Positions 1 through 7,563 of a stretch of DNA of 18,917 nt are shown piece after piece. How positions within the stretch are numbered: the stretch's first letter is position 1; every line of letters begins with the position of its first letter. Source of the stretch: Ghiorsea sp. (lineage in GTDB: Bacteria; Pseudomonadota; Zetaproteobacteria; Mariprofundales; Mariprofundaceae); contig JAJFLD010000137.1 of assembly GCA_021772875.1 (NCBI GenBank), positions 1-18,917 of the forward strand, given 5' to 3'. Below the pieces are notes generated by a model that was not told where the DNA came from, made no database searches, and was given only the letters and a program-made list of their open reading frames with translations. A program made the position numbers and the translations under genes.

Positions 1-84
1 GACTGCGACTGTCTCATTAGACGCTTGTATTTCTTTTCTGATTCGTGGCGTGGTCTTGGCGTTAGCATGCTGTATACTTCCCAT
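1..84 (-). CDS. IS481-like transposase, N-terminal 28 residues (partial)
   Basis: The minus strand has an AGGAG ribosome-binding site (92-96) seven bases before an ATG at 84-82, followed by 28 open codons running off the window edge. The peptide starts MGSIQHANAKTT and continues with an R..IQ.S pattern. This matches the usual opening of IS481-family transposases (MG.I.H..A.TT...R..IQ.S), which precedes a helix-turn-helix and a DDE integrase core; those domains are not in the window. The product would catalyse cut-and-paste or copy-out movement of the element. Only the N-terminus is visible, so family assignment rests on this short pattern, and whether the element is intact cannot be judged. 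Confidence 0.65.
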   Translation of the reverse strand, partial: MGSIQHANAKTTPRIRKEIQASNETVAV

Positions 85-140
85 AAATTAACTCCTTTTA
101 GGAAACGATAACTAAAGCCATAAGAATATGGAACTAAACA
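1..140 (-). mobile_element. End of an IS481-like insertion sequence (partial)
   Basis: This is the terminal part of an insertion sequence that continues beyond the left window edge. It is called from the partial transposase at 1-84 and from the abrupt loss of the neighbouring amidohydrolase reading frame near 138-141. Read on the minus strand, the boundary would start TGTTTAGTTCC at 140, and a TGT-type terminus is common for this family. The other end, the terminal repeat partner and any target duplication lie outside the window, so the exact edge is an inference. Confidence 0.6.
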
Positions 141-704
141 ATTAAATGGTTGCCTGCTATCATGGCCATTGATCCTGCTGATGAGACATTAATCCCATTT
201 TACAAGAAATTAATTGAACTCAACCTGCCTTTGCTCAGCCACGCTGGCGATGAACATTCATTCACCTCAGCAGACAACACACTTGGAAACCCAGAAAAAC
301 TGACACTTCCAGCCCAGTTGGGCGTCACTGTGATTGCAGCCCATATTGCCACAACAGGCAAAACAGGAAATCAAACCAACTTTGAACGCTTGCTACCCAT
401 GATGAAATTATACCCCAACTTGTATGCCGATATCTCTAGCCTTACGCAAATTAATAAACTTGGGTATCTTAAACGTGCTTTAAAAGTGACAGATTTGGAT
501 AAACAACTCATCTATGGCACCGATTGGCCGCTGCAATTTTCACCACTTGTTTCGCCTTGGTACTTCCCACTTGAGCTAAGCATTTCTCAAATGTGGCAGT
601 TATCTGGTATACAAAATCAATGGGACCGTGATGTCCAACTTAAACGTGCTTTGGGTGTACCAAATGAGGTTTTTTCACGCAGCCGTAAATTATTATTAGA
701 ATAA
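141..704 (+). pseudogene. Amidohydrolase (TIM-barrel metal hydrolase), 5'-truncated by the IS
   Basis: The frame reads IKWLPAIMAIDPAD from 141 onward. This is the conserved interior of amidohydrolase-2-type proteins just before the second metal-binding region. Still present are LLSHAGDEHS (metal His), VIAAHIATTG (second His) and YGTDWP (catalytic Asp). The N-terminal part, which normally carries the HxH metal pair and the first barrel strands, is missing. In-frame codons stop at a TAA (135-137) that belongs to the inserted element. The first conventional start is a TTG at 150, which would give a 184-aa fragment, but without the HxH motif it should be inactive. The original substrate cannot be named. 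The simplest reading is a gene broken by transposition. Confidence 0.75.
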
Positions 705-787
705 AATTCGCCAAAAAACAGCCTAAAACTCAACTTCTCCCCAATTTAGCGAGCAAGGTTTTTCGATGAATAGCCACAATTGATGCA

Positions 788-846
788 AACACGTGTTAGA
801 AACATGCATTTTCCCACCTTACCCTTAATCGAAAATAATGTATAAT
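788..846 (+). promoter_or_regulatory. Candidate promoter of the 915-4280 operon, with a palindrome
   Basis: The 210-bp gap between the broken amidohydrolase and the next gene holds a perfect -10 hexamer TATAAT at 841-846. The -35 is poor (TTACCC near 819-824). A perfect 10-bp palindrome AACACGTGTT lies at 788-797 and could be an operator. Nothing else in 705-914 looks structured, and no terminator is evident for the gene before it. Confidence 0.4.
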
Positions 847-914
847 TTCTCTTTCCAATCATCACACCTCAATGGCAAGATTGCAGCCACCATTTCCTCT
901 AAGGAGCACACATT

Positions 915-1385
915 ATGACTTTAAACCTCACCAAAGATGAATTAAAACAGTTGCTCGTGCTTGTTTGCATTGGTGATTGGATTAAGAATGCAGACTTCGA
1001 AGGTAGCAAGGATGAAAACCCTGAGTTATGTGCCGATAAAAAAATCATGCAAAAGCTGATGGCCGCTACGCACAAAGCTAAAATGACGGGTTTGGTTGAA
1101 TACCTCAGTCAATACAAAGAATATTTTGAAACCTGTGATCTTGAAAACGAATTCATGTCGTATATTAACGCATATGTGGAAACTGAATTCTGGGAAGATC
1201 TTGCTACAAGAATGGCAAAACGAGATTTGTTTGCCGAGTTTGGTAACCAAGGCATTGAAAAAATGAGTGATGAAGAACGTATGCTCAAGGTGATGGAACG
1301 ATCAGATTGGTATGATGAAAAGTTTGAAGAAGATGGTCTTTTGCACCTTCACATTGATAAAACCGGTAACAAAAACTTACACTAA
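915..1385 (+). CDS. Hypothetical acidic protein, 156 aa
   Basis: I do not recognise this protein. It has a strong ribosome-binding site (AAGGAG at 901-906, eight bases before ATG), so it is very probably translated. It is soluble-looking, rich in Asp/Glu and Lys, and predicted to be mostly helical. It has no signal peptide, membrane segment or obvious metal motif; the cysteines are scattered. It begins MTLNLTKDELKQLL and ends with a His/Lys/Asn-rich tail. It is the first gene of a five-gene plus-strand operon, 27 bp ahead of the DUF4438 gene, so a role linked to that protein is possible. No function should be assigned from sequence alone. Confidence 0.8.
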   Translation: MTLNLTKDELKQLLVLVCIGDWIKNADFEGSKDENPELCADKKIMQKLMAATHKAKMTGLVEYLSQYKEYFETCDLENEFMSYINAYVETEFWEDLATRMAKRDLFAEFGNQGIEKMSDEERMLKVMERSDWYDEKFEEDGLLHLHIDKTGNKNLH

Positions 1386-1412
1386 TGCAGAATTTCTAGA
1401 GGTGAAATAGAT

Positions 1413-2294
1413 ATGAGCTTAAACATAAACCGCAACCAACTTGTAAAAACAGGTGTACAAGGTGGCGTTTCTCCTGCACAAATGTGGGCTCCTTTTGAAG
1501 TGGGCAGCAAAGGTGAAATTTTTTCGTGGCCCTCAACGGGCGGCATCACTTACAATGTGAAAGTGGGGGATTCAGTGTTTGGTTGGGCAGGTGAACACAT
1601 CGAACCTGGTGTTTCATCAACATTACACCATAAAAATGCCAAATCAGAAGCGGGTTACCAATTTCATGCATGTTGCGGCAATCAAGTGCGCGTGATTTCT
1701 GGCGAAGCCAAGGGTGAGCTTGGCACAGTGATTGGTCATCATGGTGGCGTGAATCATTTGATGCTTGATTTCCCTGATGCAACTTTAGATAAGCTGACCT
1801 GCGACGATAAATTTATGATTAAAGGTTATGGGCAGGGTTTAAAGCTGATTGATCACGATCATGTTTATATTTATAACATTGACCCTGATTTATTTGAAAA
1901 AATGGGCTTGAGAGAAAATACTGAGGGTAATATTGAAGTGCCTGTAAATGTCATTGTGCCCAACTATGCCATGGGTTCCGGCATTGGTTCACTTTCTGTC
2001 ACCACAGGTGATTATGATATTTTGTGTCACGATGAGGACATGGTAAAAGAACATGGCTTAGATAAACTTAGGCTTGGTGACTTCGTAGCTGTTTTGGATC
2101 ATGATAACAATTATGGTCGCACCTTTCGCCGTGGTGCCATCACCATCGGTATGGTGATTCATTCGGATTCACCTCTGGCAGGTCATGGGCCGGGTATGAT
2201 GACGATTATGTCGGCATGTGATGGTAAACTTATTCCTATTTTGGATGATAAGGCCAATGTGGGTAATTATTTAAAGGTGGGGCGATATGTTTAG
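1413..2294 (+). CDS. DUF4438 family protein
   Basis: This 293-aa protein matches the DUF4438 family (structurally known from Thermotoga maritima TM1086) along its whole length. It shows GGITYNVKVGDSVFGWAGEHIEPG near residues 44-67, then SGEAKGELGTVIGHHGG, KGYGQGLKL, GSGIGS, DHDNNYGRTFRRGA and GHGPG near the C-terminus. Both the N- and C-terminal DUF4438 portions are present, so it is full length. The biochemical role of the family is not established. The conserved His/Asp/Gly clusters suggest a ligand- or metal-binding site. The ribosome-binding site GAGGTGAA precedes the ATG. It overlaps the next gene by 8 bp, implying translational coupling with the exported protease gene. Confidence 0.85.
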   Translation: MSLNINRNQLVKTGVQGGVSPAQMWAPFEVGSKGEIFSWPSTGGITYNVKVGDSVFGWAGEHIEPGVSSTLHHKNAKSEAGYQFHACCGNQVRVISGEAKGELGTVIGHHGGVNHLMLDFPDATLDKLTCDDKFMIKGYGQGLKLIDHDHVYIYNIDPDLFEKMGLRENTEGNIEVPVNVIVPNYAMGSGIGSLSVTTGDYDILCHDEDMVKEHGLDKLRLGDFVAVLDHDNNYGRTFRRGAITIGMVIHSDSPLAGHGPGMMTIMSACDGKLIPILDDKANVGNYLKVGRYV

Positions 2295-2856
2295 ATTATG
2301 GATTGTATGTCTTTTATTGTGTGCATCTCCTCTTAGCGCACAGGCTAAGCTTTATAAGGTGGTGGATAAGTTTGGCAATATTACCTTCACCGACACCGCC
2401 CCAAGCATTGATGCCAAAGAACACAAACTCGGGCTTATCAATGCTGTAGACAACCCTGCTTTTAACATGGACAAACTTACCATGCTTATCCCATACCTAG
2501 ACGAACAAGGTACTATGCTTGTACGTGGCGCAATCAATGGCGTAAGCGTACGTTTTATAGTTGATACAGGCGCATCTATGGTTGCAGTTCCTGAATCCGT
2601 TGCCAAAGCGGCTGGTTTGTACAAACTTGAATCAAAGACTGTATCTGTGCAAACAGCCAATGGTAAAATTAATGCACCACAAGTGGTTATCAAATCACTA
2701 ACTGTTGCAAAGGTTGAAGCATCAAACATAAAAGCAACCATTCAAACATTTTCAAAAGATAAGCCAAACTATGGTCTACTTGGCATGAGTTTCTTCAACA
2801 GATACAAAATGAGCATTGATCACGATAAAAAAGAAATACGCTTGGAAAAAAAATAA
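2287..2856 (+). CDS. Exported DUF4124 / retropepsin-like aspartic protease
   Basis: Residues 1-20 form a signal peptide ending SAQA. They are followed by a short DUF4124 segment (KLYKVVDKFGNITFTDTAP, residues 21-39). Residues about 75-187 form a single-domain clan AA aspartic protease: the catalytic motif is FIVDTGASM (D93-T-G-A96), and GLLGMSFFNRY near 163-173 is the usual C-terminal signature. Enzymes of this type act as dimers, like retroviral proteases. The protein should be periplasmic or envelope-facing. Its ATG lies inside the last codons of the DUF4438 gene and follows a G-rich ribosome-binding site (GGTGGGG). The substrate is unknown. Confidence 0.85.
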   Translation: MFRLWIVCLLLCASPLSAQAKLYKVVDKFGNITFTDTAPSIDAKEHKLGLINAVDNPAFNMDKLTMLIPYLDEQGTMLVRGAINGVSVRFIVDTGASMVAVPESVAKAAGLYKLESKTVSVQTANGKINAPQVVIKSLTVAKVEASNIKATIQTFSKDKPNYGLLGMSFFNRYKMSIDHDKKEIRLEKK

Positions 2857-3687
2857 GTGGCTTCTCAGCAACAGGATTTACATGTTGCCTGCATGCAATT
2901 GTGTTCTAGCGATGATGTCGAGCAAAACTTACAAACCATCACCCAGCAGCTAGCACAACATGATACAAAAAAACTACAGCTGCTTGTGTTGCCTGAAAAT
3001 GCAACCTTGATAAGCAACAACAACAGCATCAAACACCAGGCTGCGCAAAAGCAATCCTACCAATATATCTTACAAACTTTCAGCCAGCTCGCCAAACAAC
3101 ACAAACTTTGGTTGATTGCAGGTTCATTGCTTATTCAAGATGAGCAACACCCAAGCAAATACTTTAATCACTGTCCTGTTTTTTCACCTGATGGTAGACA
3201 TGTGACTGCCTACAACAAGATACATCTCTTTGATGTGGATTTGGGCAATGAAACATGGCAAGAATCCGCAACCATTAGCCCAGGGGGAAATACTGAGGCA
3301 GTGGTGATCAATCAAAATTGGAAAGTTGGTCTATCGATTTGTTATGATCTTAGGTTTCCAGAATTATACCGCCAATACAGCCAACAACATTGTAATATCT
3401 TCACTGTACCTGCTGCTTTTACCGTGCCCACAGGCAAAGCGCACTGGGACATTTTACTCAAGGCCAGAGCCATTGAAAATCAAAGCTTTGTGCTCGCAGC
3501 AGGGCAATCAGGGCAACATGCTGATGGCCGCACCACTTATGGCCATAGTAAAATCATCAACCCATGGGGAGAAGTATTGGCAGAATTAACTGATGGTGAA
3601 GGTTTGATTGGTGTCACCTTGGCTTATGATTTATTACAAAATCTAAAAAAACGTATGCCCATATTGGAGCATCGTCGTTTGTCGTGA
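2857..3687 (+). CDS. Carbon-nitrogen hydrolase, Nit1/YbeM-type amidase
   Basis: This 276-aa nitrilase-superfamily enzyme has the complete catalytic triad: E47 (LVLPEN), K121 (YNKIHLFDVDLG) and C162 (GLSICYDLRFPELYR). The KIHLFDVD and CYDLRFPE contexts are typical of the Nit1/NitFhit branch. In bacteria (YbeM-like) this branch mainly hydrolyses deaminated glutathione, a metabolite-repair role; omega-amidase is the alternative. It is cytosolic, with no signal peptide. The start is GTG directly after the protease stop codon, and the stop overlaps the next gene's GTG (GTGA), so translation is coupled on both sides. Length is normal. Exact substrate is inference from family motifs. Confidence 0.88.
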   Translation: MASQQQDLHVACMQLCSSDDVEQNLQTITQQLAQHDTKKLQLLVLPENATLISNNNSIKHQAAQKQSYQYILQTFSQLAKQHKLWLIAGSLLIQDEQHPSKYFNHCPVFSPDGRHVTAYNKIHLFDVDLGNETWQESATISPGGNTEAVVINQNWKVGLSICYDLRFPELYRQYSQQHCNIFTVPAAFTVPTGKAHWDILLKARAIENQSFVLAAGQSGQHADGRTTYGHSKIINPWGEVLAELTDGEGLIGVTLAYDLLQNLKKRMPILEHRRLS

Positions 3688-4280
3688 ATTATCAAGTACC
3701 ATCACAAGATGCCTACTTTGAACAGTGCATTCAGAAAAGTCGTTTTATCACACATATCAGCAGAGCCGAAACCAAAGAACAAGCGATTACTTTCATCACC
3801 AAAATACAAAGGCAATATCCCGATGCTCGACACCATTGCTGGGCATACATCGCAGGTCATCCCACCACCAGTATAACACTTGCTTCTAGTGATGATGGCG
3901 AGCCGCAAGGCACTGCTGGAAAACCCATTTTAAATGTTTTACAACATCGTGGCATTGGTGAAATTATTTTGGTTGTGGTGCGTTATTTTGGCGGCATCAA
4001 ACTCGGTGCCGGTGGTTTGGTGCGCGCTTATTCAAGCTCTGCACACCTTGCTATGGAAACATTACAAACCCAAATCTTAGTACACTGTAAATCATTTAAC
4101 CTTGTCTTTGATTATGCTTTAGAAACACCAGTGAAACATGTGTTAACAGAGCAAGATATTTTTATTCGGCAAGCCAATTACAATCAAAAAATAAGCTTAT
4201 GGATTGAAGTGCCCGAACAAAACATTACAAACTTGGATGCTGCACTCATCAACATCACTTCAGGGAAATTAAGCCTTTAG
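3684..4280 (+). CDS. yigZ: YigZ/IMPACT family protein
   Basis: This 198-aa protein is of the YigZ (UPF0029, IMPACT) family. Visible family signatures are SRFITH near the N-terminus, ARHHCWAY, SSDDGEPQGTAGKPIL and VVRYFGGIKLGAGGLVRAY. The IMPACT domain covers about residues 15-125, followed by the smaller C-terminal ferredoxin-like domain. In eukaryotes IMPACT regulates GCN2; the bacterial role is unresolved, with suggested nucleic-acid or ribosome association. It is the last gene of the operon. It starts at a GTG overlapping the amidase stop codon and ends 3 bp before the convergent gltA, leaving no room for a conventional terminator. Confidence 0.9.
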   Translation: MNYQVPSQDAYFEQCIQKSRFITHISRAETKEQAITFITKIQRQYPDARHHCWAYIAGHPTTSITLASSDDGEPQGTAGKPILNVLQHRGIGEIILVVVRYFGGIKLGAGGLVRAYSSSAHLAMETLQTQILVHCKSFNLVFDYALETPVKHVLTEQDIFIRQANYNQKISLWIEVPEQNITNLDAALINITSGKLSL

Positions 4281-4283
4281 CGC

Positions 4284-5447
4284 TTAGCCCCTCTTTTCAA
4301 TAGGAATGTAAGTTTGATTGGTCTTGCCATTATAAATTTGCATAGGTCGATAAATGCGGCCTGCCATTAATTGTTCTTTCCAGTGGGCAAGCCAACCCGA
4401 TACACGTGATATAGCAAAAATAGGTGTAAACAAATCTGTTTCAATGCCGAGTTTGCGGTAAACAATACCCGAATAGAAATCAACATTGGGACACACACCT
4501 TTTTTACCCAATGTATCTTTAGAAAATTGTTCAATATAACGGGCAATTTCGTATGTTGGATCTGTGCCTAACTCTTTGGTCAAATCAATATATAATTTTT
4601 GCAATAATGTCGCACGTGGATCTTTTGTTTTATAAATGCGATGGCCCAAACCAGCGATTTTTTCTTTCTTTGCCAATTTCTCTGTCAAATATTTCTCTGC
4701 ATTTTCTAGCGAGCCAATTTCATCCAACATGCGCAACACATCTTCATTTGCCCCACCATGCAAAGCGCCAGACAGCGAGCCTACTGCAGCACTGATGGAT
4801 GAATATGGATCTGCTTGTGATGATGCCACTACCATAGTAGAAAAGGTGCTTGCATTCATGGTATGTTCAGCATGTACAATCAGCGCCACATCCATAATAC
4901 GTTCGGCAAGTGGGCTTGGTTCACGCCCCGTTAACATATATAAAAAATTAGCCGCATGTGATAAGTCATCGCGGGGTTGAATAGGATCATCACCTTTGCG
5001 CATGCGCGCATGTGCTGCAACCAGCGTGGGCAACTTGGCAATCAAACGAAGGTAAACCTTACGAATTTCATGCTCTTCCAACTTTTGATTCAAACCATCC
5101 TCAATAGGATAAAACATGCCCAACACTGCTATACACGTCTGCAACGAATCCATAGGATGTGCTGATTCAGGGAAACATTTCATCATATCCCGAATACGGA
5201 ATTTAATTCTTCGGTGTAAACGTAACTCTGCATCAAAGGCTGCCAACTCATTTGCCGTAGGAAGATTACCATAAATAAGCAAATATGACGTTTCTTCAAA
5301 AGAAGATTTTTCAGCAAGCTCTTCAATATCAATGCCCCGATAAGCAAGTATCCCTTTTTGCCCATCAATGGTTGATACACCTGATTCTGCAACAGGAATA
5401 CCTGCCAAGCCTGGTGAGTAGCATGAAATATCAGAGCTTGCAGCCAT
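4284..5447 (-). CDS. gltA: Citrate synthase, short bacterial type
   Basis: This 387-aa citrate synthase condenses oxaloacetate with acetyl-CoA in the first step of the citric acid cycle. The catalytic residues are visible: H230 (GALHGGANE), H269 (GLGHRIYK) and D323 (CPNVDFYSG), plus VHAEHTMNAS at 192-200. The length fits the short, dimeric (citrate synthase 2/methylcitrate-like) class rather than the ~430-aa hexameric E. coli type. The motifs do not exclude methylcitrate synthase, but no prp genes are nearby. AAGGAG (5455-5460) sits seven bases before the ATG. It lies 30 bp downstream of rpoH on the same strand with no evident terminator between, so co-transcription is likely. Confidence 0.92.
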   Translation of the reverse strand: MAASSDISCYSPGLAGIPVAESGVSTIDGQKGILAYRGIDIEELAEKSSFEETSYLLIYGNLPTANELAAFDAELRLHRRIKFRIRDMMKCFPESAHPMDSLQTCIAVLGMFYPIEDGLNQKLEEHEIRKVYLRLIAKLPTLVAAHARMRKGDDPIQPRDDLSHAANFLYMLTGREPSPLAERIMDVALIVHAEHTMNASTFSTMVVASSQADPYSSISAAVGSLSGALHGGANEDVLRMLDEIGSLENAEKYLTEKLAKKEKIAGLGHRIYKTKDPRATLLQKLYIDLTKELGTDPTYEIARYIEQFSKDTLGKKGVCPNVDFYSGIVYRKLGIETDLFTPIFAISRVSGWLAHWKEQLMAGRIYRPMQIYNGKTNQTYIPIEKRG

Positions 5448-5477
5448 AGTGTATCTCCTTGAGCGTATGATTAATGT

Positions 5478-6308
5478 TTAAGCGGTTTGTTGCTGGGAAA
5501 AAGCACGCAAGTTTTTCATTGCTCTTGCTTCGAGCTGACGCACACGCTCAATGGAAACACTTAAAGTTTGAGACAAATCTTGCAATGTCATAGGCGTATC
5601 CTGCAAATACCTACGCTCAATGATAAACCGATCCCTTTCACGCAACGATTGTAATGCTTCATCAAGTTGGCGGTGCTGATGCGATTTCCAATCACGTTCA
5701 GTGGCAACTTCTTCAGGCGAAGCCATATCCGATGGCATCACTTCAACCATACTTTGCCCTTCAGTTTCAACGTCTAGTGAGACATCACGCTGCAAATAAG
5801 CTTGTGCTGCTTCTTGGAACTCATGACCCGTAATGCCATATTTCTCACCAACAGCATCAGCTTCTCGACCATCTACGGCAGCAATACTTTCTTTGGCTTT
5901 GCTTAAACCTGCAAAAATTTTGCGCTGCAATTTTGTGGTACCCAGCTTTACAATGCTCCAAGATTTTAAAATAAATTCATGAATCGATGCACGAACCCAC
6001 CACGATGCATACGTCATCAAACGAAATCCGCGCTCTGGATCAAAACGTTTTACGGCATGCATCAAACCTAAAGTACCTTCTTGAATTAAATCTGCTTCTT
6101 GCAAGCCAAAGTGACGGTATTCCCGAGCAATGGCAGCCACCGCATATAAGTTTGCTCGCACCAGCTTTTCAGCTGCAAATCTATCTTTCTCATCGCGCCA
6201 GCGCTTTGCTAATATAAGTTCTTCTTCTCTATCCATGCGCTCTACACGTTTAACATCGCGGTAAAACAATGAGAGGCTTGATGTATCAATCGTTGATAAA
6301 TGTGTCAT
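5478..6308 (-). CDS. rpoH: Sigma-32-type RNA polymerase sigma factor (heat shock)
   Basis: This 276-aa sigma-70-family factor fits the RpoH group. Region 2 is seen around residues 45-120 (LIQEGTLGLMHAVKRFDPERG, then TYASWWVRASIHEFIL), and the RpoH-box-like QRKIFAGL begins near residue 128. Region 4 with its helix-turn-helix (LQDLSQTLSVSIERVRQLEARA) occupies about 240-265. It directs RNA polymerase to heat-shock promoters. AAGGAG (6317-6322) lies eight bases before the ATG. The 33-nt predicted leader is short, and I see only a 4-bp CCTT/AAGG pairing, which is not a convincing thermosensor. It precedes gltA, an unusual partner. A stationary-phase-like function is less likely, because the box sequence and length match RpoH. 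Confidence 0.9.
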   Translation of the reverse strand: MTHLSTIDTSSLSLFYRDVKRVERMDREEELILAKRWRDEKDRFAAEKLVRANLYAVAAIAREYRHFGLQEADLIQEGTLGLMHAVKRFDPERGFRLMTYASWWVRASIHEFILKSWSIVKLGTTKLQRKIFAGLSKAKESIAAVDGREADAVGEKYGITGHEFQEAAQAYLQRDVSLDVETEGQSMVEVMPSDMASPEEVATERDWKSHQHRQLDEALQSLRERDRFIIERRYLQDTPMTLQDLSQTLSVSIERVRQLEARAMKNLRAFSQQQTA

Positions 6309-6348
6309 GTCTCCAACTCCTTAAACATGATTTTCCAGAAGGCTTGTG

Positions 6349-6376
6349 ATTGTACTCACACACCACTTTTTGTCAA
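6349..6376 (-). promoter_or_regulatory. Sigma-70 promoter of rpoH-gltA
   Basis: On the minus strand a perfect -35 TTGACA (6371-6376) and a -10 TACAAT (6349-6354, one mismatch) are separated by 16 bp. Transcription would start near 6342, giving a leader of about 33 nt to the rpoH ATG. This is the clearest promoter in the window, and it suggests housekeeping transcription of rpoH and probably of gltA behind it. Confidence 0.75.
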
Positions 6377-6463
6377 TTTTCAATCATAAACATGAATAAA
6401 TGGTGAATTAATTTCTAAAAGTCGTTATCCTGCTAACTTCTTACGATTAAAAAGGACGACCTA

Positions 6464-6877
6464 ATGATCAAAGCAATTCTACTTAAAATTTTCCGTGAAG
6501 GCGTTGGTGGCCTGATGGCTTTTGTAAGTTATATCACCACTCCACCCAAACTTAAACGCTCAGACATCGAGCAAAAAAAGGTCTCTGCAATGGCCAAAAA
6601 CATGTCACTTTACAACTACTTTGCCTGCCCTTTTTGTATCAAAGTGCGTCGCACAGTGCGCCGCTTGAATATCCCTTTAGAAATCCGCGATGCCCAAATT
6701 CGTGGCGGCGAACATCGCAACACCCTTGAAAAGCAAGGTGGTAAAATCAAAGTACCATGTTTACGTATCGATGAAGGCGATGAAACGACTTGGATGTATG
6801 AATCAAACGATATCATTGCTTACCTCAATACAACGTTTGACCCATCATACCATGCCAAAGGCGCAACTGCTGGATAA
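6464..6877 (+). CDS. Glutaredoxin-like / GST N-terminal domain protein
   Basis: This 137-aa protein has an N-terminal hydrophobic stretch (about residues 1-25) that may form a membrane anchor. A thioredoxin-fold domain follows from residue 47. The redox motif is CPFC (C55-C58), as in glutaredoxins, in the context LYNYFACPFCIKVRR. Later motifs KIKVPCLRI (cis-Pro region) and YESNDIIAYLN are typical of the GST N-terminal domain (GST_N_3). It would use glutathione for thiol reduction or binding, at the inner face of the membrane if the anchor is real. An AGGA-type ribosome-binding site precedes the ATG. It is 9 bp upstream of a response regulator gene, with which it probably forms an operon. Confidence 0.82.
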   Translation: MIKAILLKIFREGVGGLMAFVSYITTPPKLKRSDIEQKKVSAMAKNMSLYNYFACPFCIKVRRTVRRLNIPLEIRDAQIRGGEHRNTLEKQGGKIKVPCLRIDEGDETTWMYESNDIIAYLNTTFDPSYHAKGATAG

Positions 6878-6886
6878 TTTCTAGCG

Positions 6887-7543
6887 ATGAATACACCACC
6901 CCTTTTTCAAGTCCTGCTCTTAGAGGATGGAAAACCAGCCCGCGAGCACTTGGCTGCGGCGATAAAAATGCATCCGCAACTTAACCTTGTTGATGCAGTG
7001 GCCAATTGCAAACAAGCCCTTGAAGTCTTGCGAAAGCATCAACCTCACATTCTTGTCTCTGATCTTGGTTTACCCGATGGTTATGGGGTTCAGGTGATTC
7101 GTGAGGCAAAAGTTTTATACCCAGAAATTGAAATTCTTGTTGTTACCATGTTTAATGATGAAGAACATGTCGTGGAAGCACTGGAAGCTGGGGCAAGTGG
7201 TTACTTGCTTAAAAAGGAAGCTTTTGAAGGGCTTGCTTCAGCCGTGTTAAGCTTGATGCGTGGTGAATCGGCAATCAGCCCAGAAATTGCCCGTTTTTTA
7301 CTCAAACGTTTTAACAAACCTCTGCTTACAGAATCGCCACAACACAACCCTTTAACCGAACGCGAAAATGAAGTCTTAAGTTGGATTGCTAAGGGTTACA
7401 GCTATGATGAAATTGCAAATATACTTGAATTATCTGCCAATACTATCCGCACTCATATCCGCAACATTTACAAGAAACTGGAAGTGAAATCCCGCTCTGA
7501 AGCCGTATTTGAAGCATCACATTTGGGTATTCTTAGCTTATAA
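6887..7543 (+). CDS. NarL/LuxR-family response regulator (orphan)
   Basis: This 218-aa two-domain regulator has a receiver domain (about 7-122) with the acidic pair E13-D14, phospho-acceptor D59 (LVSDLGLPDG), switch T87 and conserved K109 (GYLLKK). A LuxR-type helix-turn-helix (about 153-206) carries LTERENEVLSWIAKGYS and TIRTHIRNIYKKL. All phosphorylation residues are present, so normal histidine-kinase control is expected, but no kinase gene lies in the window. There is no clear Shine-Dalgarno sequence before the ATG, which follows the redox gene closely, so coupled translation is plausible. It converges on dnaB with only 20 bp between them. The target genes are unknown. Confidence 0.88.
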   Translation: MNTPPLFQVLLLEDGKPAREHLAAAIKMHPQLNLVDAVANCKQALEVLRKHQPHILVSDLGLPDGYGVQVIREAKVLYPEIEILVVTMFNDEEHVVEALEAGASGYLLKKEAFEGLASAVLSLMRGESAISPEIARFLLKRFNKPLLTESPQHNPLTERENEVLSWIAKGYSYDEIANILELSANTIRTHIRNIYKKLEVKSRSEAVFEASHLGILSL

Positions 7544-7563
7544 AAGCCTTACCAATACAATTA

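Noticed and set aside
2352..2741. 129-aa minus-strand open frame inside the protease gene
   Set aside because: Overlaps a well-supported gene, lacks a ribosome-binding site and has no recognisable features.
4270..4286. TAAGC/GCTTA hairpin spanning the yigZ and gltA stop codons as a bidirectional terminator
   Set aside because: Only 5 bp of AT-rich stem with no proper T-run on either strand; probably chance.
4636..4980. 114-aa plus-strand open frame opposite gltA
   Set aside because: It lies wholly inside gltA on the opposite strand, with no ribosome-binding site or recognisable domain; a shadow of the citrate synthase codons.
6309..6342. RNA thermosensor in the rpoH leader
   Set aside because: The leader is about 33 nt and only a 4-bp CCTT/AAGG pairing can be drawn over the ribosome-binding site; too weak to claim.
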